From NCBI GenBank assembly GCA_000432175.1, contig HF989487.1:1-18479 (forward strand): a DNA stretch of 18,479 nucleotides. Reading direction: 5' to 3'. The translations under genes and the position numbers were made by a program. Below are positions 1-5,434 of the stretch, piece by piece (within the stretch, counting starts at the first letter, position 1; each line of letters begins with the position of its first letter). The notes below the pieces were generated by a model. The model did not search any database and was not told the origin of the DNA. It worked only from the letters and a program-made list of their open reading frames with translations. This DNA is from Eubacterium sp. CAG:786 (GTDB lineage: Bacteria; Bacillota; Clostridia; Oscillospirales; Ruminococcaceae).

Positions 1-126
1 CGAGCCGTCGCCGACGGAAAAAGATGCCGCGCTTGCCGTTGTCGTCGGAATTATTAACACAGCCGCTGCAATAAACAGCAGCAATGCAATCCCAACTGAA
101 ATCAGCCGATTTCTCGTTTTTTTCAT
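1..126 (-). CDS. Secreted protein, N-terminal part only (runs off the window)
   Basis: Only the first 42 codons are in the window. The start codon is the ATG at 126-124, with a GGGAGGT ribosome binding site just upstream (131-137). The product opens with a classic signal peptide: basic start MKKTRNR, a hydrophobic core of about 20 residues rich in Leu, Ile and Ala, and a probable cleavage site in TTTASAA-SF. It is therefore exported, but nothing of the mature protein beyond about 10 residues is visible, so no function can be given. Its promoter shares a 20-base core with the promoter upstream of the split dockerin gene near 5077, suggesting both belong to one set of secreted-protein genes. 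Confidence 0.7.
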   Translation of the reverse strand, partial: MKKTRNRLISVGIALLLFIAAAVLIIPTTTASAASFSVGDGS

Positions 127-189
127 ATGTACCTCCCAATTTTCGGGCTTGCTAAGCTAAGCCCTTTTAGTCATACCATTATATATTAC

Positions 190-218
190 ATTATACTGAG
201 ATTTTTTGGATTTGTCAA
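190..218 (-). promoter_or_regulatory. Sigma-A type promoter of the secreted-protein gene
   Basis: On the minus strand, TTGACA (218-213), a 17-base spacer and TATAAT (195-190). The 20 bases TATTGACAAATCCAAAAAAT recur exactly at 5075-5094. A 6-bp GGGCTT/AAGCCC hairpin lies in the leader before the ribosome binding site. Confidence 0.8.
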
Positions 219-274
219 TAACTTTACGAGGATTTGTGCCCGGATTTTACAGATCCTTTTAATTTGTTGAACTA

Positions 275-814
275 TCAGAGGCCGGCAGAGGAGTCAGTAT
301 CACGCAGCGTGAAGTTCCCTATAAGGCCCTTCATCGTTGCAGCCTGCGCCGAAAGCTCCTCGGAAGCCGCAGCGGATTCCTCCGCAGTCGCGGAGTTCGT
401 CTGGACTACGTTGGAGATCTGATCGATTCCTATGGAGATCTGCTTGACGGAATCCGCAGCCTCCTTTGTGGAATCGGAGATCTTGTTGTTGATCTCCTCG
501 ACCTTTGCAGCGGATTCTACAACCGCCGTCATCATCTCGGCAGCTTCGTTCACGATGGCGCTGCCGTTTTCAATTGCGGAAACGGTGCCTCCGATCATGT
601 TCGTGGTGTTCTGTGCAGCCTCGCCGGACTTGGCGGCAAGGTTGCGCACCTCGTCAGCCACGACCGCGAAGCCCTTTCCGGCTTCACCCGCACGCGCGGC
701 TTCTATCGCTGCGTTCAGCGCGAGTATATTCGTCTGGAACGCGATGTCCTCGATGGTCTTGATAATGTTCTTGGTCTCTGCGGAGGAATTCTTGATCTCC
801 TCCATCGCTTTTAT
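275..814 (-). pseudogene. Methyl-accepting chemotaxis protein, C-terminal signalling domain remnant
   Basis: About 180 residues match the cytoplasmic signalling hairpin of chemotaxis receptors. The near-invariant tip is present (FQTNILALNAAIEAARAG, then FAVVADEVRNLA), followed by the returning heptad-rich helix and a normal end. In complete receptors this region binds CheW and CheA. Here the periplasmic sensor, membrane segments, HAMP domain and first helical arm are all missing. The reading frame extends a little further upstream, but those codons cover the terminator hairpin of the neighbouring xre gene and do not resemble a receptor. There is no ribosome binding site before the first plausible Met. 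I read it as the 3' remnant of a deleted receptor gene. A functional soluble fragment is possible but unlikely. Confidence 0.75.
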
Positions 815-824
815 TCTGGTACTG

Positions 825-856
825 AAAATTCCCCGGATCTTGCTCCGGGGAATTTT
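825..856 (-). terminator. Terminator after the xre gene
   Basis: A 13-bp stem, AAAATTCCCCGGA pairing with TCCGGGGAATTTT around a 6-base loop, 17 bases past the xre stop codon. It marks the boundary between xre and the truncated chemotaxis receptor. Confidence 0.8.
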
Positions 857-872
857 TGTATCACTTCTATCA

Positions 873-1181
873 TTATTTTGCAAGGTCCCTGATTATCGCA
901 GAAATGTTGTCTAGCTGTTCACTGTCCAGCTTTTTGAGATTCTCGACCACTTCCTGAATCTTTTCCGGATTCTTGTTTTCCGCGTCGAAAAACTCGCCGG
1001 GAGTGATGTTCAGGTATTCGCATATATAGAAAAATCCCGTCATGGACGGCAGTGCCTTGCCATTTTCAATATTATTGATGTAGCTGGCATTCTGTCCGAT
1101 CGACAGGCTCATATCCCTTGCCGATACTCCCTTTTCACTGCGGAGCTGCGCCAGACGCAGCGAGAACTCCTTTTCCGTCAT
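873..1181 (-). CDS. Small Xre-family (HTH_3) transcriptional regulator
   Basis: A 102-residue DNA-binding protein. Residues about 6-62 form a Cro/C1-type helix-turn-helix: LAQLRSEKGVSARDMS is helices 1-2, and the recognition helix lies in IGQNASYINNIENGKALPS. The remaining 35 residues are a charged helix (KIQEVVENLKKLDSEQLDNI) likely to mediate dimerisation. The ATG at 1181 follows an AGAGGTGAT ribosome binding site, and an 18-bp palindrome covers that site, which suggests autoregulation. The gene ends at a strong terminator, so it is transcribed alone. Lone Xre proteins of this kind are common in clostridia. No partner toxin or phage gene is adjacent, so its targets are unknown. Confidence 0.85.
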   Translation of the reverse strand: MTEKEFSLRLAQLRSEKGVSARDMSLSIGQNASYINNIENGKALPSMTGFFYICEYLNITPGEFFDAENKNPEKIQEVVENLKKLDSEQLDNISAIIRDLAK

Positions 1182-1184
1182 TCA

Positions 1185-1202
1185 ATATCACCTCTGTGAT
1201 AT
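1185..1202. promoter_or_regulatory. Palindromic operator over the xre ribosome binding site
   Basis: ATATCAC-CTCT-GTGATAT, a perfect 7-bp inverted repeat with a 4-base centre, lies 3 bases upstream of the xre start codon and includes the ribosome binding site. Symmetry and placement fit binding by the HTH dimer. Assignment to Xre is inference. Confidence 0.55.
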
Positions 1203-1253
1203 ATTTTATCCTACACGATAGCGTTTTATGTGTGAACAATTCCATAATTAATA

Positions 1254-1282
1254 TTGAAATGCGAGATATAATATGCTATAAT
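1254..1282 (+). promoter_or_regulatory. Promoter TTGAAA-N17-TATAAT
   Basis: TTGAAA at 1254-1259 and TATAAT at 1277-1282, exactly 17 bases apart. It reads toward the MBL lipoprotein gene (start at 1448) and would give a leader of about 155 bases. A second TATAAT at 1418-1423 lies closer to the gene but has no good -35. Confidence 0.6.
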
Positions 1283-1388
1283 GTGGTTAAATATTAGATT
1301 TGATATCTTAAAAGACGGAAAATTGATTATCGAGCGAAACTGTGTACTTATTGATACAGAAACCTACAAACAGTATTCTGCTCCCTAA
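1281..1388 (+). other. 35-codon open frame of uncertain status
   Basis: An ATG overlapping the -10 box opens a 35-codon frame with a protein-like composition (for example RFDILKDGKLIIERN and VLIDTETYKQY) ending at a TAA at 1386. The promoter at 1254 would start transcription downstream of this ATG, and no ribosome binding site precedes it. It may be the tail of a lost gene. I do not recognise it. Confidence 0.2.
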
Positions 1389-1447
1389 AAGCAACAATTT
1401 TCGCACTCACAAGGTGTTATAATAAACAAAAACAGGAGGAATACACA

Positions 1448-2749
1448 ATGAAACACAAATTATTTTCTTTTTCAGTAATATTAGCGGCAATTCTTTCGCT
1501 TACTGCCTGCGGATCCGGAGAATCTGCGGCAGATGTGAACTATTCGGAAATCGCTGCTTCTGACGGCAGTCTGGTTTTCACGACATCTTCTACGCCCGAA
1601 ATCTCGACCGAGCCGTCAGTTGAGCCAATAATTCCGTCATCCGAGATACCCGAGGAAACTTCGGCTGTTCCGACAACAGAAGTCACAACCGTCACCTCAG
1701 CAACCGAAACGATAGTCACAGTGCCTGCTCCGGAACCGTCAGAATATCAGGAACTCAAAGTGCATTTCCTTGACGTTGGACAGGGCGACAGCTGTTTTAT
1801 TGAGCTTCCGAACAAAGAAACCATGCTCATTGACGCAGGCGAAAGTGAGTACGGCGACAGCATTGTAACCTACATATATGGTCAGGGCTACGATACATTG
1901 GATTATGTTGTAGCTACCCACCCTCACGCCGACCACATCGGCGGCATGGCGGACGTACTCAACACGTTCAATATCAAGGATTTCTATGCTACATCGTTCA
2001 CGACGACAACGCAGACATACGAGCGTATGTTGGACGCAGTTGAGAACAGTGGGGCGGCAGTTCATGAAGTAATGGCTGGCTCGGTTATCCTTGATGAGCC
2101 GGAGCTTCTGATAGAGGTAGTTGCTCCGAAAACTCTCAGCGATGACAGCAACAACAGTTCCGTGGTAATCAAGCTGACGTACGGCGAGAACAAATTTCTT
2201 TTCACCGGGGACGCTGAGAAATCCGAGGAGGACGACATCTGGACTAACATCAAATGCGATGTTCTGAAAGTCGGGCACCACGGCTCTGCTACCTCATCGT
2301 CTGCTAATTTCCTCAAAAAAGTTGACCCTACCTACGCCGTGATAAGCTGCGGAATGGGCAACAAATACGGACACCCCACGGACGAAGTACTGGAACGTCT
2401 GAACAGCCGAAACATCGAGGTTTTCCGTACAGACCTGCAAGGCACGATTGTGTTCACCTCTGACGGAAAGAACATCAGCGTTGATAAACAGCCAAGTGTA
2501 TATCAGCCGCCGGTACAGACTATTGCCACAACTCCCCAGACAACTGTACAGACTACCATTCAAACGACCGCTGCGGAAGTTCAGCCGGTAGGAACACAGT
2601 ACATTCTGAACACCAACACAAAGAAGATACACCACCCCAGCTGTTCAGCGGTCAAGCAGATGAAAGATAAGAACAAGGCGTACACCGAGGATTTTGACGG
2701 CGCTGTTGCCAGCGGGTATGTTCCCTGCAAGAAATGCAATCCTACCTGA
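1448..2749 (+). CDS. Exported MBL-fold (ComEC-type) lipoprotein with C-terminal Ada-like Cys domain
   Basis: A 433-residue protein with a lipoprotein signal: KHK start, hydrophobic core and lipobox LTAC with Cys21, so it is probably anchored outside the membrane. Residues about 40-98 are a Ser/Thr/Pro linker. Residues about 103-340 are a metallo-beta-lactamase fold of the ComEC C-terminal type: VHFLDVGQGDS, the metal motif HPHADH (158-163), FTGDAE with Asp255, and GHHGS (276-280). Residues about 385-433 hold a small domain with HH at 395-396, Cys399 and CKKC (427-430), resembling the zinc-binding fold of Ada found on similar proteins. ComEC membrane channel segments are absent, so it is not the DNA uptake channel. 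Family knowledge suggests a metal-dependent hydrolase, perhaps a nuclease or phosphodiesterase; the substrate is unknown. The ribosome binding site AGGAGGA supports the start. Confidence 0.9.
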   Translation: MKHKLFSFSVILAAILSLTACGSGESAADVNYSEIAASDGSLVFTTSSTPEISTEPSVEPIIPSSEIPEETSAVPTTEVTTVTSATETIVTVPAPEPSEYQELKVHFLDVGQGDSCFIELPNKETMLIDAGESEYGDSIVTYIYGQGYDTLDYVVATHPHADHIGGMADVLNTFNIKDFYATSFTTTTQTYERMLDAVENSGAAVHEVMAGSVILDEPELLIEVVAPKTLSDDSNNSSVVIKLTYGENKFLFTGDAEKSEEDDIWTNIKCDVLKVGHHGSATSSSANFLKKVDPTYAVISCGMGNKYGHPTDEVLERLNSRNIEVFRTDLQGTIVFTSDGKNISVDKQPSVYQPPVQTIATTPQTTVQTTIQTTAAEVQPVGTQYILNTNTKKIHHPSCSAVKQMKDKNKAYTEDFDGAVASGYVPCKKCNPT

Positions 2750-2765
2750 CTTTAAACGCTAATAT

Positions 2766-2805
2766 AATAAACGCCTTGCACACTAAATTCTGCAAGGCGT
2801 TTATT
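2766..2805. terminator. Bidirectional terminator between MBL lipoprotein and paiA-like gene
   Basis: A perfect 15-bp stem, AATAAACGCCTTGCA and its complement, around a 10-base loop. It is A-rich on one side and T-rich on the other, so it can end both converging transcripts. Confidence 0.9.
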
Positions 2806-2813
2806 GGTATATG

Positions 2814-3335
2814 TTACTTCTTTAAATCAAGCCGCATGAGGTGGTCGGTCTGAATATCGCTCCCGATAACGAACGAATGCTCACCGATTTTATGGAATCC
2901 GTGCTTTTTATAGAACGCGAGCGCTTTCTCGTTTTTCTCCCAGACGCCGAGCCAGATGTACTCTTTATCGCGCTCTCTGGCTGTGGAAATTGCCTTATCC
3001 ATAAGCAAAGCGCCAAGCCCCTCGCCCTGATATTTCGACAGGACATATATGCGCTCGATTTCCAGAGAAGTCTTGTCGTTGACGTCAGACTGCGACGGGG
3101 CTTCATTCAGCTTCATGTAGCCAGCAAGTTCCTCACCGGAATAAACGAAGAAAAATTCCGTATTACTGTCGCTGAGTTCCCTGAGAAATTTGGCTTCGTC
3201 AAACGATGTGGCGAGATAGTTTTCCATATCTTCCGCAGTGTTCATCGGAGCGAATGTTTCGCAAAACGTGCTGATCGACAGGCTGCGGAGTTCGTGCAGG
3301 TCGTCCATTGTACAAAGTCTTATTGATGTATCCAT
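2814..3335 (-). CDS. GNAT N-acetyltransferase, PaiA (polyamine acetyltransferase) type
   Basis: A single GNAT domain of 173 residues. Recognisable parts are the N-terminal ETF motif region (LSISTFCETFAPMN), the acetyl-CoA-binding beta4/alpha3 motif LEIERIYVLSKYQGEGLGALL, and the C-terminal block WLGVWEKNEKALAFYKKHGF. The last block is nearly the wording I recall for Bacillus subtilis PaiA, which acetylates spermidine and spermine. Substrate is inferred from that resemblance. Two in-frame ATGs lie at 3341 and 3335. The AGGAG at 3349-3345 is only 3 bases from the first but 9 from the second, so I chose 3335. The gene has its own promoter and a leader containing a hairpin, and it shares a divergent intergenic region with the 81-residue protein gene. 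Confidence 0.88.
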   Translation of the reverse strand: MDTSIRLCTMDDLHELRSLSISTFCETFAPMNTAEDMENYLATSFDEAKFLRELSDSNTEFFFVYSGEELAGYMKLNEAPSQSDVNDKTSLEIERIYVLSKYQGEGLGALLMDKAISTARERDKEYIWLGVWEKNEKALAFYKKHGFHKIGEHSFVIGSDIQTDHLMRLDLKK

Positions 3336-3349
3336 TTTCATTTTCTCCT

Positions 3350-3386
3350 TTAAAACAGAAACAGTCAGACTTGTTTAGCCTGACTG
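3350..3386 (-). promoter_or_regulatory. Leader hairpin of the paiA-like gene (possible attenuator)
   Basis: In the leader RNA, CAGTCAG pairs with CTGACTG around an 11-base loop and is followed by a U-rich run (TTTCTGTTTT) just before the ribosome binding site. This has terminator shape but sits between promoter and gene, so it may control read-through. The stem is short, and no known riboswitch class was recognised. Confidence 0.4.
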
Positions 3387-3415
3387 CTGGTAGGTGCTCA
3401 CCCATTTCACTCTTA

Positions 3416-3444
3416 ATTATATCACCTAAAAAACAGATTGTCAA
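3416..3444 (-). promoter_or_regulatory. Promoter of the paiA-like gene
   Basis: Minus strand TTGACA (3444-3439), a 17-base spacer and TATAAT (3421-3416). Start of transcription is expected near 3409, giving a leader of about 74 bases. Confidence 0.85.
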
Positions 3445-3472
3445 TATACATTCATTCTATAAGCAGAAGCAG

Positions 3473-3501
3473 TTGCATTCCAACCAAAAATGTGATATAA
3501 T
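3473..3501 (+). promoter_or_regulatory. Promoter of the 81-residue protein gene
   Basis: TTGCAT at 3473-3478, a 17-base spacer and TATAAT at 3496-3501. It is divergent from the paiA-like promoter, with the two -35 boxes about 30 bases apart. Confidence 0.75.
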
Positions 3502-3536
3502 CTATTCTGTTCACTATTTAAGAAAGAGGTAAATCC

Positions 3537-3782
3537 ATGTCAGAACAGAATACTAACGCTACTTACACACTTTCCCGCGAAACCTACAAGCAGATTAAGA
3601 ACTTTAACCGTGAGCAAATGCAGCAGTTTGTCGGGCAGATATACAAGAACGCCGAGGAAAGCTGCACCGAATCAGCAATAGACATTGACGAACTCCGTAG
3701 CAGAATCGGAGAAATCAAGGGAATTGGCGAGAACAGGCTGAACGAAATTATGGCGGTTATCAGCGAATACTTTAACTCATAA
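3537..3782 (+). CDS. Small protein with helix-hairpin-helix-like C-terminus, function unknown
   Basis: An 81-residue soluble protein with no signal peptide or membrane segment. The first half is a polar helix with many Gln and Asn (YKQIKNFNREQMQQFVGQIY). Residues about 52-78 read LRSRIGEIKGIGENRLNEIM, where the IKGIGENRL turn resembles the hairpin of HhH motifs that contact the DNA backbone. One motif alone is weak evidence for DNA binding, and a fully unknown role is equally open. A strong promoter, an AAGAGGT ribosome binding site and a terminator right after the stop support a real single-gene unit. I do not recognise the family. Confidence 0.75.
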   Translation: MSEQNTNATYTLSRETYKQIKNFNREQMQQFVGQIYKNAEESCTESAIDIDELRSRIGEIKGIGENRLNEIMAVISEYFNS

Positions 3783-3796
3783 ATCCGATTTAAACA

Positions 3797-3831
3797 AAAA
3801 CAGACGCAGTTATTTTAGCTGCATCTGTTTT
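3797..3831 (+). terminator. Terminator of the 81-residue protein gene
   Basis: AAAACAGA-C-GCAG pairs with CTGC-A-TCTGTTTT around a 9-base loop, starting 15 bases after the stop codon. Confidence 0.8.
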
Positions 3832-3950
3832 GGCTTTATGGGAGTGGTACGATGATGTACTGCCACTTTTTCGCCGTTGTAGATCTCAATCGGCAGGAAT
3901 TTTGCAGTGTTCCCCGGCCGAAGCTGCGATATTTCTTTTTCTGCTTTTCC
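3810..3950 (-). pseudogene. Possible remnant of an unidentified minus-strand gene
   Basis: The minus-strand frame ending at the TAA at 3810 encodes a protein-like stretch (EKEISQLRPGNTAKF, then LPIEIYNGEKVAVHHRTTP) without a start codon or ribosome binding site. The stop lies inside the terminator hairpin of the neighbouring gene. It looks like the 3' end of a truncated gene whose identity I cannot name. The rest of 3832-4049 shows nothing else. Confidence 0.25.
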
Positions 3951-4049
3951 GCAGTTTCGCGCAGCTGATTGAGGATTTCACAGTGCTTATGAATATGCAG
4001 AGTATATGAAACCGAGTGAGTAAGGTTCTTCACAAAATATACTACGAGC

Positions 4050-4078
4050 TTGTACACATAGAAAAAATATGGTATAAT
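4050..4078 (+). promoter_or_regulatory. Promoter of the LytTR-PAS regulator gene
   Basis: TTGTAC at 4050-4055, a 17-base spacer and TATAAT at 4073-4078. It gives a leader of about 85 bases before the ATG at 4171. That leader carries an AAGGAG at 4084-4089 with no start codon nearby, while the actual start has only a weak AAAGAAG. Confidence 0.75.
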
Positions 4079-4170
4079 AAACGCAAGGAGCAAATTGTCC
4101 CCGCACATAAATTACCCGTAGCTTTGCGCTTATCGAAATATCATTAATATCACACAAAAAGAAGCCAACA

Positions 4171-4962
4171 ATGAACACCGAAAAAACCATCTCATTCATA
4201 TCCGACCGTAAGCATTACGACATACCCGAAAGCAGTATATTGTATATTTCTATGAAGAAGCAGGACGCATTTATCCACATTTCGGACGGAAGCGTGCTTA
4301 AGACGCGCATGACATTTGCCGAGCTTCAGGATACACTCAGCGCTAATTTTATAAGAATAACCCGCGGGTGTCTTGTTTCCGCAATGGCTATCCACAGCGT
4401 AGGCAAGCTTATTACTCTGTCAAACGGCGAATCACTGGAATATGCCACGCAGCACCGCAGGGAGATACTGGAGAAATTCCACACGAAACAGCATTCGATA
4501 ATAGCGTCGCTTGCCGACAACGACAATCCCACTGATAACGAGGAATACCATCAGCACTACAAGTGCTTTGACAGCATTCCCATTGCGTTCACCGACATCG
4601 AGATGATTTTCAACGAGGAAAGTCAGGCAGTGGACTGGATATTCCGCTATGGGAACGAGGCGCTTGCAAAGCTTGAGGAATGCCCGCTGGACGTACTTGT
4701 CGGCAACACGTTCGGAAGCATTTTCCCCAACATGGATTCAAAATGGCTGCGCAGCTACGAACATTCCGTGCTGTATGGCGAAACTCTTGAAATAGTCGAT
4801 TACAGCCCCGAGATAGACAAATATCTGCGGATAGTCTGCTTCCCTACGTTCAAGGGACACTGCGGCTGCCTTCTGTTCGATATATCGGAAACGAATTTCT
4901 CGGTAGAAAAGACAGTCGGCGAAAAAGCAATACTGATGTATCTGAAAAAGCTGATGGAATAA
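4171..4962 (+). CDS. LytTR DNA-binding protein with C-terminal PAS-like domain
   Basis: A 263-residue regulator. Residues about 5-100 form a LytTR domain: a DIPESSILYISMKKQDAFIHI strand region, LKTRMTFAELQDTL, the conserved FIRITRGCLVSAMAI block, and the terminal GESLEYATQHRREIL. LytTR proteins bind pairs of direct repeats upstream of promoters, usually as activators. Residues about 128-250 resemble a PAS fold (FDSIPIAFTDIEMIF, IFRYGNEALAKLEE, LVGNTFGSIFPNMDSKW, ending GHCGCLLFDIS), a likely ligand or signal sensor. The order, LytTR first and PAS last with no receiver domain, is unusual. Its start has a weak ribosome binding site. Downstream lie a terminator, a direct repeat and a promoter for a secreted protein, so it probably controls that neighbour. 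A near-identical 3' fragment of a second copy lies at 5212. Confidence 0.87.
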   Translation: MNTEKTISFISDRKHYDIPESSILYISMKKQDAFIHISDGSVLKTRMTFAELQDTLSANFIRITRGCLVSAMAIHSVGKLITLSNGESLEYATQHRREILEKFHTKQHSIIASLADNDNPTDNEEYHQHYKCFDSIPIAFTDIEMIFNEESQAVDWIFRYGNEALAKLEECPLDVLVGNTFGSIFPNMDSKWLRSYEHSVLYGETLEIVDYSPEIDKYLRIVCFPTFKGHCGCLLFDISETNFSVEKTVGEKAILMYLKKLME

Positions 4963-4998
4963 AATGTATTAGCTGTACAGAATTACCCAAACAAAAGC

Positions 4999-5043
4999 AC
5001 CAACATGGAACGAAAACCGATTTGTTCCATGTTGGTATTTTTT
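4999..5043 (+). terminator. Terminator of the LytTR-PAS gene
   Basis: ACCAACATGGAAC pairs with GTTCCATGTTGGT around a 12-base loop, followed by a T-rich run (TATTTTTT). Confidence 0.9.
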
Positions 5044-5072
5044 CGTTACATGTTTACACTATTGGTTCCATG
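5044..5072 (+). promoter_or_regulatory. Candidate LytTR binding site (direct repeat) upstream of promoter
   Basis: CGTTACATG at 5044-5052 and GGTTCCATG at 5064-5072 are direct repeats starting 20 bases apart; the second ends 4 bases before the -35 box. Copy B has CGTTACGCG and GGTTCCACG with the same spacing. GTT-centred direct repeats close to a -35 are the known LytTR layout, although the usual gap is 12-13 bases rather than 11. Confidence 0.45.
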
Positions 5073-5076
5073 TCTA

Positions 5077-5105
5077 TTGACAAATCCAAAAAATAAATGT
5101 ATAAT
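5077..5105 (+). promoter_or_regulatory. Promoter of the interrupted dockerin-protein gene
   Basis: TTGACA at 5077-5082, a 17-base spacer and TATAAT at 5100-5105. Its core is identical over 20 bases to the promoter at 190-220 on the other strand. Confidence 0.85.
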
Positions 5106-5149
5106 ATAAAAGGTACGGATAACAGGCATTAATACACTAGGAGGTTATA

Positions 5150-5203
5150 ATGAAACTTAAATCATCAATGAAATGGGCGATAGCCGCTGTGGCTACCGTT
5201 TAA
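5150..5203 (+). pseudogene. First 17 codons of the dockerin-protein gene, cut off from its body
   Basis: After a strong AGGAGG ribosome binding site, an ATG at 5150 encodes MKLKSSMKWAIAAVATV and then meets TAA at 5201. This is the basic start and first half of the hydrophobic core of a signal peptide, with no cleavage site. The frame beginning ACA at 9206 encodes TVGMGVIANA-YTYN, the matching second half with an ANA cleavage site. Joined, the two give a complete signal peptide and an 858-residue protein. Promoter and ribosome binding site are intact, so the break is probably recent. If the junction is an assembly error, this is simply the true start of the gene at 9206-11731. Confidence 0.7.
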
Positions 5204-5211
5204 ACGGTTAT

Positions 5212-5286
5212 GAAACGAATTTTTCGGTCGAAAAGACAGTCGGCGAAAAAGCGATACTGATGTATCTGAAAAAGCTGATGGAATAA
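5212..5286 (+). pseudogene. 3' remnant of a second LytTR-PAS gene
   Basis: These bases encode ETNFSVEKTVGEKAILMYLK plus KLME and a stop, the same 24 residues that end the intact regulator. The DNA differs at only three positions, all synonymous third bases (TTC/TTT, GTA/GTC, GCA/GCG). That pattern indicates that the copy diverged while still a selected, working gene and lost its first 240 or so codons later. It follows immediately after the interrupted signal-peptide codons. Confidence 0.85.
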
Positions 5287-5324
5287 AGTGTAATAACTGT
5301 GCATCATTGCCCCGATAAAAACAG

Positions 5325-5374
5325 CGCCAACATGGAACGAAAGCCCGTTCGTTCCATGTTGGCGATTTTATTCG
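5325..5374 (+). terminator. Terminator of the second LytTR-PAS copy
   Basis: A perfect 17-bp stem, CGCCAACATGGAACGAA and its complement, around a 6-base loop, followed by ATTTTATT. The arms have been kept complementary despite base changes relative to copy A. Confidence 0.9.
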
Positions 5375-5401
5375 TTACGCGTTTATGCTATTGGTTCCAC
5401 G
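5373..5401 (+). promoter_or_regulatory. Candidate LytTR binding site, copy B
   Basis: CGTTACGCG (5373-5381) and GGTTCCACG (5393-5401), the same 20-base periodicity as in copy A, ending 4 bases before the -35 box. Both half-sites changed their last three bases relative to copy A, while GTT-N-C stayed fixed. Confidence 0.4.
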
Positions 5402-5405
5402 TCTA

Positions 5406-5434
5406 TTGACAACCTGGAAAAAATGCACTATAAT
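5406..5434 (+). promoter_or_regulatory. Promoter of the GLUG-repeat surface protein gene
   Basis: TTGACA at 5406-5411, a 17-base spacer and TATAAT at 5429-5434. The expected start of transcription is about 75 bases before the GTG start codon. Confidence 0.85.

Larger units (their letters stand above)
4888..5109 (+). repeat. Duplicated segment, copy A (LytTR-PAS 3' end, terminator, direct repeat, promoter)
   Basis: This segment recurs, diverged, at 5212-5439. It holds the last 24 codons of the LytTR-PAS gene, the CCAACATGGAAC hairpin, the CGTTACATG/GGTTCCATG direct repeat and the TTGACA-N17-TATAAT promoter, in the same order and spacing in both copies. Confidence 0.85.

Noticed and set aside
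432..914. Plus-strand open frame of 160 codons
   Set aside because: It is antisense to the chemotaxis receptor fragment, has no ribosome binding site, and its composition mirrors the Ala-rich receptor codons.
3199..3444. Minus-strand frame of 81 codons starting in the paiA-like promoter
   Set aside because: It begins upstream of the predicted transcription start and overlaps the GNAT gene in another frame. A leader peptide from the ATG near 3404 cannot be excluded but has no ribosome binding site.
5195..5208. The palindrome ACCGTTTAAACGGT as a proven recombinase site
   Set aside because: It stands at the junction and deserves attention, but no second full copy exists in the window and no recombinase gene is present, so I report it only as part of the junction.
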